A DNA stretch of 6,237 nucleotides, from the NCBI GenBank assembly GCA_003561595.1, contig PWWF01000429.1, positions 1-6,237 on the forward strand, given 5' to 3'. Source of the DNA: Paracoccaceae bacterium. GTDB lineage: Bacteria > Pseudomonadota > Alphaproteobacteria > Rhodobacterales > Rhodobacteraceae. The notes under the pieces were generated by a model. It searched no databases, was not told the origin of the DNA, and saw only the letters and a program-made list of their open reading frames with translations. A program made the position numbers and the translations under genes. Positions 5,051 through 6,237 of this stretch are shown here, piece after piece (the stretch's first letter is position 1; every line of letters begins with the position of its first letter).

Positions 5051-5908
5051 CTAGGCCGGGTCGATGGCGGCCAGTAGCTCCGGGGCCGCGCCTGCGCCCA
5101 GAATCCAGCCTTCCTCGCGCAAAATATCGGGCGGGGCAGGGGGCGTGAGAAGGGGTGCCAGATCAGTCTTGTGAAAGGCGCGCGCCAGCAGATCGACCTG
5201 CGCGGCATCCTTGCAGGGGTAGCGGGGCGCCCGGACCTGCACGGCCGGGTCCAGCAGCGACAGATACGTCTCGGCCAGCACGATCGGCGCATCGGGCGGC
5301 TGCATCGGCCAGACGGCAAGCCGCGCGCCATATTCTGCGCGCAGCGCCGCCAGATGGGCCTGCCCCAGCAGGCTTTGCGATCCGACCGACCCGGTTGTGT
5401 AGAGCTTCCACATCGGATGCGCGCCCGAACACAAGGCTTCGGTCTGGCGCAACTCGTCCAGATCATGGCCGTGGCGCAGCCGGCCCTTTTCCGGCAGGTC
5501 GGGCAGATCGCGGCCCGCCGGGCGGCCCCAGAACGGTCCCAGCCCCGGAAAGAGGCGATTGATCTCGGCAGCAACCTCGAACCGGTTATTGCGGTTGCGC
5601 GCGTCATCGCGGATGCGCGCGGCGAGCCAGTCCCAGACCGCCAGTGCCTCGGCGCGCCCGGTCAGATGGGGGGCGAAGCCGCGCGGATAGCCAAAGCCGA
5701 TATCGAAGGCGACCAGCACCCGCTCACCCGCGTTCAGCGCAGCATCGAGTCGCGCGCGCAATGCGTCCATCGCGGCCATGCGGGTCGGCAGGTTTTGCGG
5801 GGGCGCCTGCCCCGCGCCCGCGCCGCCGATCCAGATGGAATCCGCGCCCAGCTTGGGGGTGGAATTGGCCGACCAGTCCACCACCAGAACATGATCGAAA
5901 TCGTTCAT
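5051..5908 (-). CDS. Uncharacterised protein with RNase H-like (DUF429-like) motif pattern, coupled to mobA
   Basis: Function unknown. The 285-residue product shows spaced motifs typical of RNase H-like folds: a first strand VLVVDWSANS (7-16, D11), a second strand RVLVAFDIGFGYPRGF (63-78, D69), then AVWPMQPPDAPIVLAETYLSLLD (198-220, E213) and CKDAAQVDLLARAF (232-245, D234/D238). This D-D-E-D order resembles DUF429 proteins, whose pattern includes 'iDiPlglP', 'EvYPs' and a C-terminal 'DA.DAl.cA'. Assignment to that family is inference from these motifs. Other likely conserved parts are FWGRP (126-130) and MWKLYTTGSVGSQSLLG (166-182). No signal peptide or membrane segment is visible, so it is probably cytoplasmic. 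Its ATG overlaps the mobA stop by 4 bases (ATGA), implying co-translation. Similar genes next to mobA may be annotated as molybdopterin-related purely from context. Confidence 0.85.
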   Translation of the reverse strand: MNDFDHVLVVDWSANSTPKLGADSIWIGGAGAGQAPPQNLPTRMAAMDALRARLDAALNAGERVLVAFDIGFGYPRGFAPHLTGRAEALAVWDWLAARIRDDARNRNNRFEVAAEINRLFPGLGPFWGRPAGRDLPDLPEKGRLRHGHDLDELRQTEALCSGAHPMWKLYTTGSVGSQSLLGQAHLAALRAEYGARLAVWPMQPPDAPIVLAETYLSLLDPAVQVRAPRYPCKDAAQVDLLARAFHKTDLAPLLTPPAPPDILREEGWILGAGAAPELLAAIDPA

Positions 5909-6237
5909 CCCGGCCCCAGCAGGGTTTCGGCTCGGGCCAGATCCTCGGGTGTATTGATGTTGAAAAACGGGTCAATCGGCGTGGCATCGAACAGGGCCTG
6001 CCCGGCCTCTTGCGCATCTGCCCAGTCGCGGACCCGGCGCATCCCGCCCATGATGACGCGGCGCAGGTCGTCGCGCAGCGCCACGGGCCACAGCCCGCAG
6101 ACCGGGTGCGCGTGGACCGTGGCGCCTTGCCGCGTGGCCGCAACAGCCGCGCCGCGCGGCCCTGCGGCGGAGTGCAGGCGCAGGGCCAGATCGCGGGGCA
6201 GAAACGGGGTGTCGGCAGGGGCACTCAGCACCGCCTC
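5905..6237 (-). CDS. mobA: Molybdenum cofactor guanylyltransferase MobA, C-terminal part (partial)
   Basis: MobA links GMP from GTP to molybdopterin to make the molybdopterin guanine dinucleotide cofactor used by DMSO-reductase-family enzymes. The frame enters from the right edge (first full codon at 6237-6235) and gives 110 visible residues, roughly the C-terminal half of a protein that is 194 residues in E. coli. The visible part starts EAVLSAPADTPFLPRDLA, with the metal/GTP-binding aspartate of the family's 'DTPf.P' motif (D9 of the visible part). It continues with HPVCGLWPVALRDDLRR, and ends with PFFNINTPEDLARAETLL, equivalent to the 'vNVNTPEEL' of E. coli MobA. The N-terminal nucleotide-binding loop is outside the window. 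A GTG at 6231 is internal, not a start. The stop TGA overlaps the ATG of the downstream gene. Confidence 0.92.
   Translation of the reverse strand, partial: EAVLSAPADTPFLPRDLALRLHSAAGPRGAAVAATRQGATVHAHPVCGLWPVALRDDLRRVIMGGMRRVRDWADAQEAGQALFDATPIDPFFNINTPEDLARAETLLGPG

Overview
This window looks like chromosomal DNA from a Rhodobacterales/Rhodobacteraceae alphaproteobacterium. The evidence is the high G+C, the protein-level look of LeuC, LeuD, RsfS and RlmH, the sparse canonical promoters, and a Rhodobacterales-style intergenic repeat between leuC and leuD. The organism call is inference from family resemblance, not a database match. The gene content is mostly housekeeping. I see no mobile element, CRISPR array, tRNA or rRNA.

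Layout, left to right. (1) Positions 1-380, minus strand: the N-terminal part of a multi-pass membrane protein that runs off the left edge. (2) 645-2726, minus strand: leuC then leuD, the two subunits of isopropylmalate isomerase (leucine biosynthesis). A repeat-like hairpin element separates them, and a clear Rho-independent terminator (591-622) follows leuD. (3) 2727-3056: a divergent control region of about 330 bases between leuC and rsfS. It holds a good sigma70-type promoter for rsfS, a candidate leuC promoter whose spacer is filled by a 15-base palindrome with a GANTC site at its centre, and a 29-codon minus-strand ORF that may be a leaderless leader peptide. (4) 3057-3928, plus strand: rsfS and rlmH, two ribosome-associated genes joined by a TGATG overlap. 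The rsfS start appears to be a CTG codon behind a nearly perfect Shine-Dalgarno sequence. (5) 3939-3963: a strong terminator hairpin between convergent rlmH and a LysR-type regulator gene (4004-4909, minus). (6) 5051-6237, minus strand: the C-terminal half of mobA (molybdenum cofactor guanylyltransferase) overlapping by four bases a 285-codon gene of unknown function. That product has the motif pattern of an RNase H-like fold (DUF429-like).

How the genes relate: leuC and leuD make one enzyme. rsfS and rlmH both act on the large ribosomal subunit and are co-translated. mobA and the unknown gene are translationally coupled, so the unknown protein may have a Mo-cofactor or nucleotide-related job, but this is a guess from context. 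The LysR regulator is on the same strand downstream of that pair, and its target is not evident.

Most worth a second look: the CTG start of rsfS, the leuC upstream region (palindrome in promoter plus possible leaderless small ORF and two hairpins), and the mobA-coupled RNase H-fold-like protein.
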